From the NCBI GenBank assembly GCA_964632505.1, contig CAZWCE010000012.1, forward strand, positions 72,106-136,105: a stretch of DNA of 64,000 nucleotides, given 5' to 3'. Within the stretch, counting starts at the first letter, position 1, and each line of letters begins with the position of its first letter. This document shows positions 27,523-36,759 of the stretch, in pieces. Under the pieces are notes generated by a model. That model ran no database searches and was not told where the DNA came from. It worked only from the letters and a program-made list of their open reading frames with translations. Position numbers and translations under genes: made by a program. The stretch comes from CAZWCE01 sp964632505 (GTDB lineage Bacteria; Planctomycetota; Planctomycetia; Pirellulales; Thermoguttaceae).

Positions 27523-27558
27523 AGCGAGTTGCCTTTTCCAGGCGAGCATTTCTTCAGA

Positions 27559-27599
27559 AACTGCACCCCGTCGAACGAGACGGCGGTGCAGTTTTTTTT
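27559..27599 (+). terminator. Rho-independent terminator after the FG-GAP gene
   Basis: AACTGCACC and CGTC pair with GACG and GGTGCAGTT around a six-base loop, with a small internal loop, followed by eight T. It starts 36 bases after the stop codon. Confidence 0.88.
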
Positions 27600-27826
27600 C
27601 GGTCGGAGCGGCGGGAGAGGGCTTCGACGGGAAAGAGTCGGGGGGCGTGATGGCAAAGCCATCGCATTGCCATTATAATGCGGTTCATCGACCGAAAAAT
27701 GAACCATTCGTTCTCCCGGGAGGCAGCATGTGACGAACGGAAACGAGGCCGGTGTGCCGCCCAACGTTTCCGGTTCATCGCCGAGAGTCATGCCTCCGGA
27801 GAACGGCAGAGTCACACGGATAAAGG

Positions 27827-28378
27827 ATGGGTGAAGTGAAATCGAGAAGTACCACGATTTTGACGGTCAGGAATAGTGATTGCGTCGCCATCGGCGGTGA
27901 CGGCCAAGTGACGGTCGGGAGTTCGATCATGAAAGCGGACGCCAACAAGATCCGCAAGCTCATGGACGGGAAAGTCCTGACCGGTTTCGCCGGTTCGGCG
28001 GCCGATGCATTCGCCCTGTTGGAACGGTTCGAGGAGAAATTGAAGGATTACCCGTCGAATCTCCCTCGGGCGGCGACCGAGTTGGCCAAGCAGTGGCGGA
28101 CCGACCGGGTCCTTCGACGACTCGAGGCGATGATGATCGTCGTCGACCGTCGCCAAACCTTGTTGCTCTCCGGAAACGGCGACGTCATCCAACCGAGCGA
28201 CGGCATTCTCGGAATCGGTTCCGGAGGAAACTACGCCATGGCGGCCGCGAAGGCGTTGGCGGGACATACCGATCTTTCCGCCGCGGAAGTGATCCGGGAG
28301 TCATTGCAGATCGCTTCGGCCATCGACATTTACACGAATGAAAGCATCATTTTGGAGGAGCTGTCTTGCAAGAGTTGA
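27827..28378 (+). CDS. hslV: ATP-dependent protease subunit HslV (ClpQ)
   Basis: HslV is the cytoplasmic proteolytic core of the HslUV (ClpYQ) protease, an N-terminal-threonine peptidase that degrades misfolded and regulatory proteins. The 183 residues contain the catalytic Thr-Thr at residues 9-10 (SRSTTILTV), the IGGDGQVTVGSSIMK block and GFAGSAADAFALLERFEEKL. Translation from the ATG gives an eight-residue propeptide (MGEVKSRS) to be removed before Thr9, longer than the single Met of the E. coli enzyme. A GTG at 27836 is an alternative start and would shorten this to five residues. A TATAAT at 27674-27679 may belong to its promoter, but no good -35 box is visible. The gene overlaps hslU by 13 bases. 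Confidence 0.95.
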   Translation: MGEVKSRSTTILTVRNSDCVAIGGDGQVTVGSSIMKADANKIRKLMDGKVLTGFAGSAADAFALLERFEEKLKDYPSNLPRAATELAKQWRTDRVLRRLEAMMIVVDRRQTLLLSGNGDVIQPSDGILGIGSGGNYAMAAAKALAGHTDLSAAEVIRESLQIASAIDIYTNESIILEELSCKS

Positions 28379-29703
28379 CCCCCCGCGAAATCGTAGCCGC
28401 ACTCGATCGCCATATCGTCGGACAGCACGACGCGAAACGGGCCGTCGCCGTCGCCGTACGGAACCGCTGGCGCCGCCAGCATGTTTCCGATGAGATGAAA
28501 AAGGAGATCGCCCCGAAGAATATTCTCATGATCGGCCCTACCGGTGTGGGAAAAACGGAGATCGCCCGACGACTCGCCACCCTGACCGGAGCCCCGTTCA
28601 TCAAGGTCGAGGCTTCGAAGTATACCGAAGTGGGCTATTACGGACGTGACGTGGAGAGTATGGTCCGCGAGTTGGTCGAGAACGCCATCGGACTGGTTCG
28701 CGATCGCGAACGCGAGAACGTCAAGGAGGAAGCGGAACGCCGCGTCGAAGAGCGCCTGGTCGATCTCTTGCTTCCCCCGCCTCCGCCGATGGATCCGCAG
28801 CAACCCCAGGAGGATCAGAAGCAACGGTATGAGCGCAATCGCGAGAAAATCCGGGCGATGCTCGCCACCGGCGAGATGGACCAGCGAAAGGTCGAGATCA
28901 CGACCGAGCAGCGTTCCCAACCGATGATGCTCACCGGCATGGGCATGGAGCAGTTCGACTTCGATTTTCAGGATATGTTCGACAAGATCCTCCCAAAGAA
29001 CAAGATGAAACGGCAGATGCCGGTCTCCGAAGCGCGGAAGTACCTTTTCGAACAGGAATGCGATGCGTTGATCAACCAGGAGAACGTGAACGCGGCGGCG
29101 ATCGAGCTGGCCGAGAATCTGGGCATCATCTTTATCGATGAACTTGACAAAGTGGTCGCCGGCAATCAGGCGAAAGGGGCCGATGTCTCCCGTCAAGGGG
29201 TGCAGCGGGATCTTCTGCCGATCGTCGAGGGGACAACGGTTCAGACACGTTACGGCTATATCAAAACGGATCACATTCTCTTCGTCGCCGCCGGGGCGTT
29301 TCATCGGGCCAGCCCCAACGATCTCATGCCGGAGCTGCAGGGCCGATTTCCGATTCGCGTGGAGTTGAACGATTTGACCAAGCAGGATTTCATGCGTATT
29401 CTGACCGAACCGAAAGGGGCGCTCACCAAACAGTACGAGGCCCTCATGGAAACCGAATCGGTCCAACTGACGTTTCACGATGATGCCGTGGAGACGATCG
29501 CCGGCTATGCGTTCGATGTCAATCAAACCTCTCAGAACATCGGGGCGCGGCGGCTCTATACGATCATGGAGCGTCTGTTGGAAGAGTTGAGCTTCGAGGC
29601 CCCCGATATGAAGATGGGCCAAGTCGTCATCAACGGTCCGTATGTGCGGGATAAATTGGAGAATGTTGCCCAGGATGAGGATCTGAGCAAGTATATCCTA
29701 TAG
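28366..29703 (+). CDS. hslU: ATP-dependent protease ATPase subunit HslU (ClpY)
   Basis: HslU is the AAA+ unfoldase that feeds substrates into HslV. The 445 residues show the N-terminal ELTPREIVAALDRHIVGQ, Walker A GPTGVGKTE and the pore motif region SKYTEVGYYGRDVESMVREL. The intermediate I-domain (about residues 115-230) is rich in charged residues and has a Pro/Gln stretch. Walker B IIFIDELDK, the arginine-finger region ELQGRFPIRVEL and the C-terminal sensor-2 NIGARRL complete the enzyme. The C-terminus DLSKYIL matches the peptide that inserts into HslV. The start is a TTG with a strong GGAGGAG five bases upstream, inside the hslV 3' end, so the two are translationally coupled. Confidence 0.96.
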   Translation: MQELTPREIVAALDRHIVGQHDAKRAVAVAVRNRWRRQHVSDEMKKEIAPKNILMIGPTGVGKTEIARRLATLTGAPFIKVEASKYTEVGYYGRDVESMVRELVENAIGLVRDRERENVKEEAERRVEERLVDLLLPPPPPMDPQQPQEDQKQRYERNREKIRAMLATGEMDQRKVEITTEQRSQPMMLTGMGMEQFDFDFQDMFDKILPKNKMKRQMPVSEARKYLFEQECDALINQENVNAAAIELAENLGIIFIDELDKVVAGNQAKGADVSRQGVQRDLLPIVEGTTVQTRYGYIKTDHILFVAAGAFHRASPNDLMPELQGRFPIRVELNDLTKQDFMRILTEPKGALTKQYEALMETESVQLTFHDDAVETIAGYAFDVNQTSQNIGARRLYTIMERLLEELSFEAPDMKMGQVVINGPYVRDKLENVAQDEDLSKYIL

Positions 29704-29754
29704 TGTTCGTATCCTTGGATATTTGTGCCTGTTTCTAATGCAAGGAGTCCTGTC

Positions 29755-31827
29755 ATGAAAGAGAGATTGCCTTTCCGCTTTTGGATGTTGCTTCTCGCCG
29801 CGTTGATGCTCTGCGGAAGTTCCCGACTTGTTTACGGGGAGGAGTTCTCCGTCCCCAAGATTCTCACGGAAGCGAACGGCTACTCCGGCGATTCGCATCA
29901 GAGAATGAATGGATGGCTCCTGAAACAAGTGGACCAGGCATATCGACAATGGAAAGAAACCTATGAATCGCTCGAGACGACCGATCAGATCGAGGCGTAT
30001 CAGAAACAGCATAAGAGACGCTTCATCGAAGCGATCGGGGGCCTTCCGAAGCGTTGTCCCCTGAACCCGCGTGTCACCGGAACGATCCACCAGGACGGCT
30101 ACAAGGTAGAGAAGGTGATTTTTGAGAGCCTCCCCGGGGTCTATGTTTCCGCGGCACTGTTTCTTCCCGACGGCGGCGCGTACGAGCCGCCCTATCCGGG
30201 AACGATCGTCCCGTGCGGACATTCCTCAAACGCCAAGGCATACCAAGCCTATCAGAAGGTCTGTGCGCTGGCCGCCCGAAACGGCATCGCGGCGTTGATT
30301 TTCGATCCGATCGAACAAGGCGAGCGTCATCAGTGGCTCGACGAAAACGGCAAACCGAAAGCCGCCGGGACCCATGGGCATAACATTATCGGTTCTGGGA
30401 GTATCTTGTTGGGACGCAATACCGCCCGTTTTGAGATTTGGGACGGCATGCGGGCGATCGATTACCTGCAGAGTCGCCCCGAGGTCGATCCCGAACGCAT
30501 TGGGTGCACCGGCAACAGCGGCGGAGGAACGCAGACCTCCTACCTGATGGCGCTGGACGATCGCATCGACGTCGCCGCGCCGGCCTGCTATCTCTGTAGC
30601 CTCTTCGGGCGACTGCTCCGCGACAACGGAGCCCAGGACGCCGAGCAGAACATTTTCGGGCAGTTGGCATTCGGGATGGATCATGCCGATTACTGCATCA
30701 TGCGGGCTCCCCGCCCGACGCTCATGTGCACCGCGACCGAGGATTTCTTCAACATCGAGGATGCCTGGAGTTCCTATCGCTATGCCAAGAGGATCTATGA
30801 CCGCTACCGATTGGCCGAGAAGATGAGTCTCGTCGAAACGGATCAGCGCCATGGTTTCTCGCTCCACCTCCGTGAAGCGGCGGTGCGTTGGCTGACCCGC
30901 TGGCTCGACGGTCGCGATGTGCCGATCTTCGAACCGGAGGATCTGCCGATTCTGACCGATGCGGAAATCCAAGCCACTCCCGAGGGGGAAGTGCTTCTGC
31001 TCGACGGAGCACGTTCGATCTTCGATGTCAATCGCGACGAAGCCGAGCGTCTGCAAGCATTGAGAGAGAATCTCTGGGAGGAGACGGAACATTCCGAGTT
31101 GTTCGGCCGGATACGCCGAGTGGCGGGCATTCGCCCCGGAGAGGAGCTTGCCGAACCGGAAGTGAAATTCCTCGAACCGATCGGAACCTTCCCGGAGGCC
31201 TCGAAGGTGCAGCAGCTCGTTTTCGAATCCGACGACGGGGTCCCCATGCCGGCGCTTCTCTTCCTGCCGAAAAAGGAGCCGGTCGGCCCGGTGATGATCG
31301 TGCTGCATGAACACGGCAAAGAGGCCGCCCTTGAGGCGAAGCAGGACTGGATCGTGGAGCAATTGGCCGGAGGTCATCGAATAGTGTTGGTCGAACTCCG
31401 CGGCACCGGCGAAACGCACGGCCTGAACCAGAAGTATTTCCGCAATGAATTCTTCGGGTCCGACGGTCAGGATTTCTACATCGCCTACCTGTTGGGCAAG
31501 AGTTACGTCGGCATGCAAACCGAGGATCTGCTGGGTGTGGCACGTTGGGTGAAACGGCATTTTCAGACGGACCGGGTCGAGGCGGTGGGAATCGAGAAGA
31601 TCGGTTCGGTCGTTCTGCATGCGGCGGCTCTGGAACCGGGGATCATCTCCAGCGCGCGGCTTTTCGATCCCCCCGAGAGTTGGCATGAGCAAGTGATGCG
31701 TTCCCCCAAGCCCATCGCACTAAACGGCCTGGTCCACGGCGCACTGCGGGTTTATGATCTGCCCGATTTGGCGCGTGTCATTCGCCATTTGCACGTTCCC
31801 CAGGCGGAAGGGGAATCCCAGCCCTAG
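29755..31827 (+). CDS. Exported tandem alpha/beta-hydrolase (acetylxylan esterase-like)
   Basis: I place the start at the ATG with AGGAG seven bases upstream, giving 690 residues; an in-frame GTG lies 30 bases earlier. The N-terminus is a signal peptide (FWMLLLAALMLCGSSRLVYG). The first hydrolase domain has the nucleophile elbow GNSGGG, an Asp after the next strand (CTATEDFF) and a late His (RHGF). That is a complete triad of the acetylxylan esterase / AXE1-like group, which removes acetyl or other acyl groups from polysaccharides. A second hydrolase-like fold follows from about residue 450 (VLHEHGKEAALEAKQDW). At its elbow position it reads GIEKIG, without a Ser, so it is probably inactive. 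It follows hslU by 51 bases but is functionally unrelated. Confidence 0.8.
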   Translation: MKERLPFRFWMLLLAALMLCGSSRLVYGEEFSVPKILTEANGYSGDSHQRMNGWLLKQVDQAYRQWKETYESLETTDQIEAYQKQHKRRFIEAIGGLPKRCPLNPRVTGTIHQDGYKVEKVIFESLPGVYVSAALFLPDGGAYEPPYPGTIVPCGHSSNAKAYQAYQKVCALAARNGIAALIFDPIEQGERHQWLDENGKPKAAGTHGHNIIGSGSILLGRNTARFEIWDGMRAIDYLQSRPEVDPERIGCTGNSGGGTQTSYLMALDDRIDVAAPACYLCSLFGRLLRDNGAQDAEQNIFGQLAFGMDHADYCIMRAPRPTLMCTATEDFFNIEDAWSSYRYAKRIYDRYRLAEKMSLVETDQRHGFSLHLREAAVRWLTRWLDGRDVPIFEPEDLPILTDAEIQATPEGEVLLLDGARSIFDVNRDEAERLQALRENLWEETEHSELFGRIRRVAGIRPGEELAEPEVKFLEPIGTFPEASKVQQLVFESDDGVPMPALLFLPKKEPVGPVMIVLHEHGKEAALEAKQDWIVEQLAGGHRIVLVELRGTGETHGLNQKYFRNEFFGSDGQDFYIAYLLGKSYVGMQTEDLLGVARWVKRHFQTDRVEAVGIEKIGSVVLHAAALEPGIISSARLFDPPESWHEQVMRSPKPIALNGLVHGALRVYDLPDLARVIRHLHVPQAEGESQP

Positions 31828-31942
31828 CGATTCGGTCGACCTTGCAAGGGACGTGCCGTGAAATCCGATCCCTGGGCATCGTTCATGGAATTCAATTCTC
31901 CTTCAGAAAAGCAGCTTGCAACGGCATCGGAGCGTTTTTGGA

Positions 31943-34900
31943 ATGATCAACGGTTCGGATTTCTTCGACGCTTCCTTGAATGAGGCAAGTCGGCAGTGGC
32001 TCGTCTCGGTGAGGAATTGGCTGGATTCCGGGAACGAATCCGACGCCGGAAGCGATCCGGTCATCCTGCCGGAGGAGGCGCTGCTCGAGCGTTTTGCTCT
32101 GGTGCGCCGCGGCATGTTGCTGCGCCGACGTTGGGACCGCGAGACCCCGGAAGCGGAAGATCGTCGATGTTTGTTGCGCTGGTTGACCGCCGCCCAAAGT
32201 CGTCTCCAAGGTGCCGTCCATCGGTTCGTTCGGAATCGGGAAGGGGAGGCGGTTTCTTCGGTCGAGAGTGTCTTGCGGGAGCAGATCGCTCAGGATGATC
32301 GTTATCTGAAGGAACTCTTGGACGATTCCGGCGACGACGAGTGCCGCACGGCCTTCGCCATCGCCGCGTTTCGCGACGACCTCCATTGGTCCGGCTCGCT
32401 GATCACCCTTTTCGAACAGGGGGAGCACTCCGATTTCATCACTCGCATCCTCCTGGAACAAAAAGTCCTGAACCAGCAGCTTCAAACGTTGCGGGAAGCA
32501 CCTCTTGACGCGACGGAAGCGTCGCTCTCCGGTGAAAAGGAGGCTCCCCAGCCGGTCGACACGGAGGATCCCGAACTGAGGGAATCGGTCGACCGCCTTC
32601 AAATTCGGGCCCTGATGCTCCAGGTGAAGATGCTCGAGGATGGAGGTCACGCCCTTTCCCGGAAGGAAGAATCGCCGAATACGGCTGCGGGGATCCAGGG
32701 GCATTTCCAGGGGTGGATGGTCGGCAGTCGACTCTTGAGCCGATTCGATTCGCTCGACGTCGCTTCGGAAGAAGTCCGAGAGGATCTTCAACGGGCACGG
32801 AGGCAGTCCGAGAAAATTCGCGAGCGATCTTATCGTCATTGGCGAACGGGGCTTTCGCATCTCGTCCCCGAAGAGAAACGGGAAGCGTTCGGGGCGGCCT
32901 TCGAGGAGCTTTCCGATCGCGTCGGGGAGACGGTCACCTTTCTGGAAGAACTCCCCATGGCCGAAGGGGTCAAGGCTCTTCGCGTGCTCGAAGAAGACCT
33001 GAATCTCCTGGAAGATGCTTTCGAAGACATGAAACAGGAGGCCTCTTGCCGAAAGTCCTGCCGCACCTGGAGGCGGGCACTTCGTTCCCGACGACGCACC
33101 GTCGCCGGAGAACTTCAGGAACGGCAGATCTCATCCCGGCTGGAGGCGAAATTCGGTTACCGATTCGTCTCCTTCCTCGAGCGTTCGATCCTCGTCCTCT
33201 TGCTTCTGTTTTGTGTGATGTTGATCCTGGAACGCCCCCTGATCGAATGGTTTTCAAGCCGTACGGAAAAGACCTCGGTTTCCTTGTCTTCGGCGGCGAA
33301 AGAGTCCGACGCGCATGAGCATTCCACCGATTCGAGTCAAACGACGTTCGAACATTTCGGCGTAGAAGCCTTCTTCGCCTGGCTCGACCTGTTGATATGT
33401 TCCGTATTTCTTTTCGACTTCTTTTTGAAGTGGTCCTTTGCCGAACGGCGCTGGCTTTTTGTCCGAAGGAACTGGCTCACGGGATTGCTTCCCTCGATCC
33501 CCGTCGGATTCTTGATCTATATCTTGAGCACGCTTCCAGCCGGGCAGGTGACCGGCGGCGCGACCTGGATCGTGGCGATTCGTTTCCTTCGGTACTTGAG
33601 GTTGCCTCGCATGGCCAGATGGTTGCGGATCGCTCGCCCCGTTTTGCGGGGGTTCCGACTTTTCGCTTTTTCGTTGCGGGCCTCCGACCGTCTGGTCCGA
33701 CAAATGGCTCCGATTCTCAATCGCGAAATCATTCTCTTCGAATCGCTGGGGGTTTCCAAGAGCGAATCGTCACTGAGCGAACGCTTCCAGACGCTCCGGG
33801 AGTCGTTCTATTATCGGGCTTCCGATACCTATCGTTGCCTAAAGAGACGCTCTCGGAATTGGCTGATTCGAGTACGTTGCGATGATCTGTCCACCATGCT
33901 CTCCGCTCCTCTCGGCACTGCCGGAGAAGTCGGCGCAAGATGGCGGGACGATTCCCAACGCGAGATTCCCGTGGAACAGGTCATTTCCCGTCTTCTTTCG
34001 ACGAATCCGGCGTTGCTTTCCGACCGCATCGGCTTGAACTTGGCCGAGAGTATCGCTCGTTGGTGCAAAGCGCTCGATGTCGCCGTGATCCGTCGCTTTC
34101 CGCTCGCACGCGACCTGGTGGCGGCGGCCAAATTGCCCGACCCGTTCGAAACGACCGCGTACGCGGCGAACCGGGTGGGGGTGTTTTTTCAGTGGCTTCT
34201 CGATCGGGTGTATTGGTTCAGCGATCTCTACGGCATCATCACGGCGCCTCAACTGGTCGATTCCATCGGACAATACATGGTCAAAGGAGCGATGAAGCCG
34301 GCGAAAAGATTGGTCCTCGTCGGTCTCGGCCTATTGGCGATTTCGAACCTCGCCCAACTCATCCCGCATGACATGCTGACCGATCTGGCCGAATCGTTGG
34401 AGCGTGTTTTCGGTTGGCCGGTTGTGATTCTGGGATTGATTTGTTTCGTGTTCCTTGGGATCGGCGCCTGGTTGCGACGCATCGCCGGCGAGGCGACCGA
34501 ACTGTACAGTCAGGTGGCCGAGGCACAATTTATCGATGGAACCCTGCAATATAAGCAACAAGTAGCTTCGCGACAGAAAGCCTTTCTCAGGGACCGCGTG
34601 TTTGGCATGACGGATTCCATCGAAGAGGGGGATTCGACGGCGAAAGCAGGCTCTCCCCCCAACGACCGAGCAGGGCAAACTCTTCTGGGGATGCGTGACG
34701 GGGAACCGTCGTTCTCCTCGGAAAGGATTATCGATCAACTCTGGGAGGATTATTTGCTCGGGTCTCCGCTGAATGCCAACGATACTCGAACACCGACGCA
34801 ACTTCTCGGAAATCCGGTTCTCATTTCCCTCCGCGAAAGTCGGCTCGCTCTCTCCAAAAAGGAAAAGAAACGGATCGGTCGACTCGATCTGGAAAACAAC

Positions 34901-36490
34901 CAATTCTCCTTTCGAGGGCCTTACCTCTGGTTCCATTTCATCTGCCACAGCCTTGAACAGCAATCGGCGAAACTGGTACTGGCGTACAACCGCTTTCTCA
35001 TTCCGATGGAGAGGGGGGGAAAAGCCGAGGACTGGCAAATCTATCGCCATGTGCGGTGGCTCTGTCATCGAACGGGGAAATCCTTCCATGATCTGCGCAT
35101 TCCGGCCGTGTTGATCGAACGGTATCGGAAGATTCTCGAAACGAGTGGCGACGAAATCCACGAAGAGAATCACACGCTTTCCGAGGAATCGCTCCGCCGA
35201 CGGTTCGAAAACGTGCCGGAACCGGCTCGCCTTCGCCATTGGTTCGAAAGTGATGATTTCAATACGCTGCACTTTCTCCTTTCCAATGCCGCGCGGGAAC
35301 GCGAAGTTGAGCATCGGTATGGAGCCGAGGTCCTGGCACTGCTGCTCCAGGATCGTCGGAATAACATACGGCGTGTGTTTTCCACCTATCCGATGGATCG
35401 ATGGCCGAAAGATCGTCGAACGATCAATCCTTTGACCTTCTACAATTCCTATCTGGCCGGGGGGAAGGTGATCCTCTTTCCGTTCCGCGTCTTGATCTGG
35501 ATGTCGGCCATGGGATGGAATATGTTTTTCACCTTTCTGAAATTCGTGCGGGAGGTGCTCAAGCCCGCGCACGTACAATCGGAATTGTGGGAAGATGCCG
35601 ATTCGATCGAAGTGGCCCGACGAAAAATCCTCAGGATGTGCAAGCCGCTGTTCATGGAGGCGCTTTCGCTTCGAGCAAAATTCGATCCGGAATACCTCGG
35701 AGTCCAGCCGGTGCCGGGTTTCCGAGAGGGGGCTTTCGCCGCGGAGGAGTTCCGCGCGAGTCACTCGGAAGCGGATCGACCTGCGAATGCGAATGCGAAT
35801 ACGGACGGGATGATCGAAGAGGATCTCAGGAAGATCGGCGCTCCGTACCACCTGATTCATCAATATCGGAAACTCGCCGGTGAGCGGCAACGCCAGATGG
35901 TCGGTTTCCGGAAATGGAGAAGAAGGCTTTCTTGGACGACTGAAAACGAAGCGTCGATCCGAGCGATGGCGGTCGCCTATACCATCGATTATCGTGATCT
36001 CCGCACGGTCCTCGAAGCCGCCGATGCGTTACTCGATTTGTTTCAGTCGTTCGCGAGTGATCCGGAGAATGAGATCGATCGGGTTCCACGCTCGATGCTC
36101 CGGCGAGTCTTCCGACTGCTCACCTGGAAGCGGCGCCGAACCAAGAGGCAGATTCGGCGGCTGCTTTCCCATCCTCTTTTCCGTGAAATCTCCGAGACTT
36201 CCGCACCCCGGGATGCGTTTCTCGCGGCCGTGCTTGCCGATCCCGACCGGTGGGAGCCGTTGTTGAAGAAGGTCGTTGTTGCTGGAAAGAGGGGAGAAAG
36301 CGGTGTTCGGAAACACCTACCGCTGGGTGCTGCGTTGCAAGCGTTCCGCTGCGCCGGTGAAGATCCCGGCCCCTGGAATCGCCAGTTGATCGTGTTGCGA
36401 ACGGTTCAAACGCTGAGTGTTCTCGATCTGGAAAACTACTTGCAGCTCGTTCGCGATTTGGGACAATACACTTGTTCGGAGCAAGGATGA
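31943..36490 (+). CDS. Giant membrane protein with voltage-sensor-like S1-S4 block
   Basis: I do not recognise the whole protein. The ATG at 31943 has CGGAG ten bases upstream; an in-frame TTG at 31916 is an alternative. It has 1515 residues. The first ~400 are soluble, helical and charged. Four hydrophobic segments follow at about residues 408-432, 477-499, 510-535 and 541-572. The second contains LDLLICSVFLFDFFLKW and the third NWLTGLLPSIP, both resembling S2 and S3 of voltage-sensor domains. The fourth has Arg at 547, 550, 553, 556, 559, 562 and 565, the every-third-residue pattern of an S4 helix, then Arg569 and Arg572. More helices lie near 788-807, 822-848 and 1176-1202 among long soluble stretches. 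No pore selectivity motif such as TxGYG is seen. Gating, ion transport or a non-channel role all remain open. Confidence 0.7.
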   Translation: MINGSDFFDASLNEASRQWLVSVRNWLDSGNESDAGSDPVILPEEALLERFALVRRGMLLRRRWDRETPEAEDRRCLLRWLTAAQSRLQGAVHRFVRNREGEAVSSVESVLREQIAQDDRYLKELLDDSGDDECRTAFAIAAFRDDLHWSGSLITLFEQGEHSDFITRILLEQKVLNQQLQTLREAPLDATEASLSGEKEAPQPVDTEDPELRESVDRLQIRALMLQVKMLEDGGHALSRKEESPNTAAGIQGHFQGWMVGSRLLSRFDSLDVASEEVREDLQRARRQSEKIRERSYRHWRTGLSHLVPEEKREAFGAAFEELSDRVGETVTFLEELPMAEGVKALRVLEEDLNLLEDAFEDMKQEASCRKSCRTWRRALRSRRRTVAGELQERQISSRLEAKFGYRFVSFLERSILVLLLLFCVMLILERPLIEWFSSRTEKTSVSLSSAAKESDAHEHSTDSSQTTFEHFGVEAFFAWLDLLICSVFLFDFFLKWSFAERRWLFVRRNWLTGLLPSIPVGFLIYILSTLPAGQVTGGATWIVAIRFLRYLRLPRMARWLRIARPVLRGFRLFAFSLRASDRLVRQMAPILNREIILFESLGVSKSESSLSERFQTLRESFYYRASDTYRCLKRRSRNWLIRVRCDDLSTMLSAPLGTAGEVGARWRDDSQREIPVEQVISRLLSTNPALLSDRIGLNLAESIARWCKALDVAVIRRFPLARDLVAAAKLPDPFETTAYAANRVGVFFQWLLDRVYWFSDLYGIITAPQLVDSIGQYMVKGAMKPAKRLVLVGLGLLAISNLAQLIPHDMLTDLAESLERVFGWPVVILGLICFVFLGIGAWLRRIAGEATELYSQVAEAQFIDGTLQYKQQVASRQKAFLRDRVFGMTDSIEEGDSTAKAGSPPNDRAGQTLLGMRDGEPSFSSERIIDQLWEDYLLGSPLNANDTRTPTQLLGNPVLISLRESRLALSKKEKKRIGRLDLENNQFSFRGPYLWFHFICHSLEQQSAKLVLAYNRFLIPMERGGKAEDWQIYRHVRWLCHRTGKSFHDLRIPAVLIERYRKILETSGDEIHEENHTLSEESLRRRFENVPEPARLRHWFESDDFNTLHFLLSNAAREREVEHRYGAEVLALLLQDRRNNIRRVFSTYPMDRWPKDRRTINPLTFYNSYLAGGKVILFPFRVLIWMSAMGWNMFFTFLKFVREVLKPAHVQSELWEDADSIEVARRKILRMCKPLFMEALSLRAKFDPEYLGVQPVPGFREGAFAAEEFRASHSEADRPANANANTDGMIEEDLRKIGAPYHLIHQYRKLAGERQRQMVGFRKWRRRLSWTTENEASIRAMAVAYTIDYRDLRTVLEAADALLDLFQSFASDPENEIDRVPRSMLRRVFRLLTWKRRRTKRQIRRLLSHPLFREISETSAPRDAFLAAVLADPDRWEPLLKKVVVAGKRGESGVRKHLPLGAALQAFRCAGEDPGPWNRQLIVLRTVQTLSVLDLENYLQLVRDLGQYTCSEQG

Positions 36491-36568
36491 TCCTTCCGAT
36501 CGGTCATCGCTCGGCGGTTTTTGCATCCTTGCACCTTGCTTTTCTATCCGCCGAGAAATGAAAAAGTG

Positions 36569-36596
36569 TTGAATCCTCTGAGAAAAAGCGCATAAT
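36569..36596 (+). promoter_or_regulatory. Candidate promoter for the DUF1080-ThuA run
   Basis: TTGAAT and CATAAT are separated by 16 bases and lie about 165 bases before the first DUF1080 start. The hexamers are good but the spacing is one base short of ideal. Confidence 0.45.
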
Positions 36597-36759
36597 GATG
36601 AGGTTCCCTCTTTTCTGCGGGGGTGTTTTTCCCCATGCCCGATCACCCGTTACTCGGCGGGAATCACAGGGAAGAGCGTTCGATGAGATTCCGTGCCCCA
36701 AGATCGTGGGTTGCGATCGGGGCTCATTTCTCCCTTTTTTTTGTTGAAGGAGCGCTGCC

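Noticed and set aside
27651..27679. Possible sigma-54 or sigma-70 promoter before hslV
   Set aside because: TGGC and TTGC are too far apart for a sigma-54 site. TATAAT is perfect, but the sequence 17 bases upstream (TGGCAA) is a poor -35 box.
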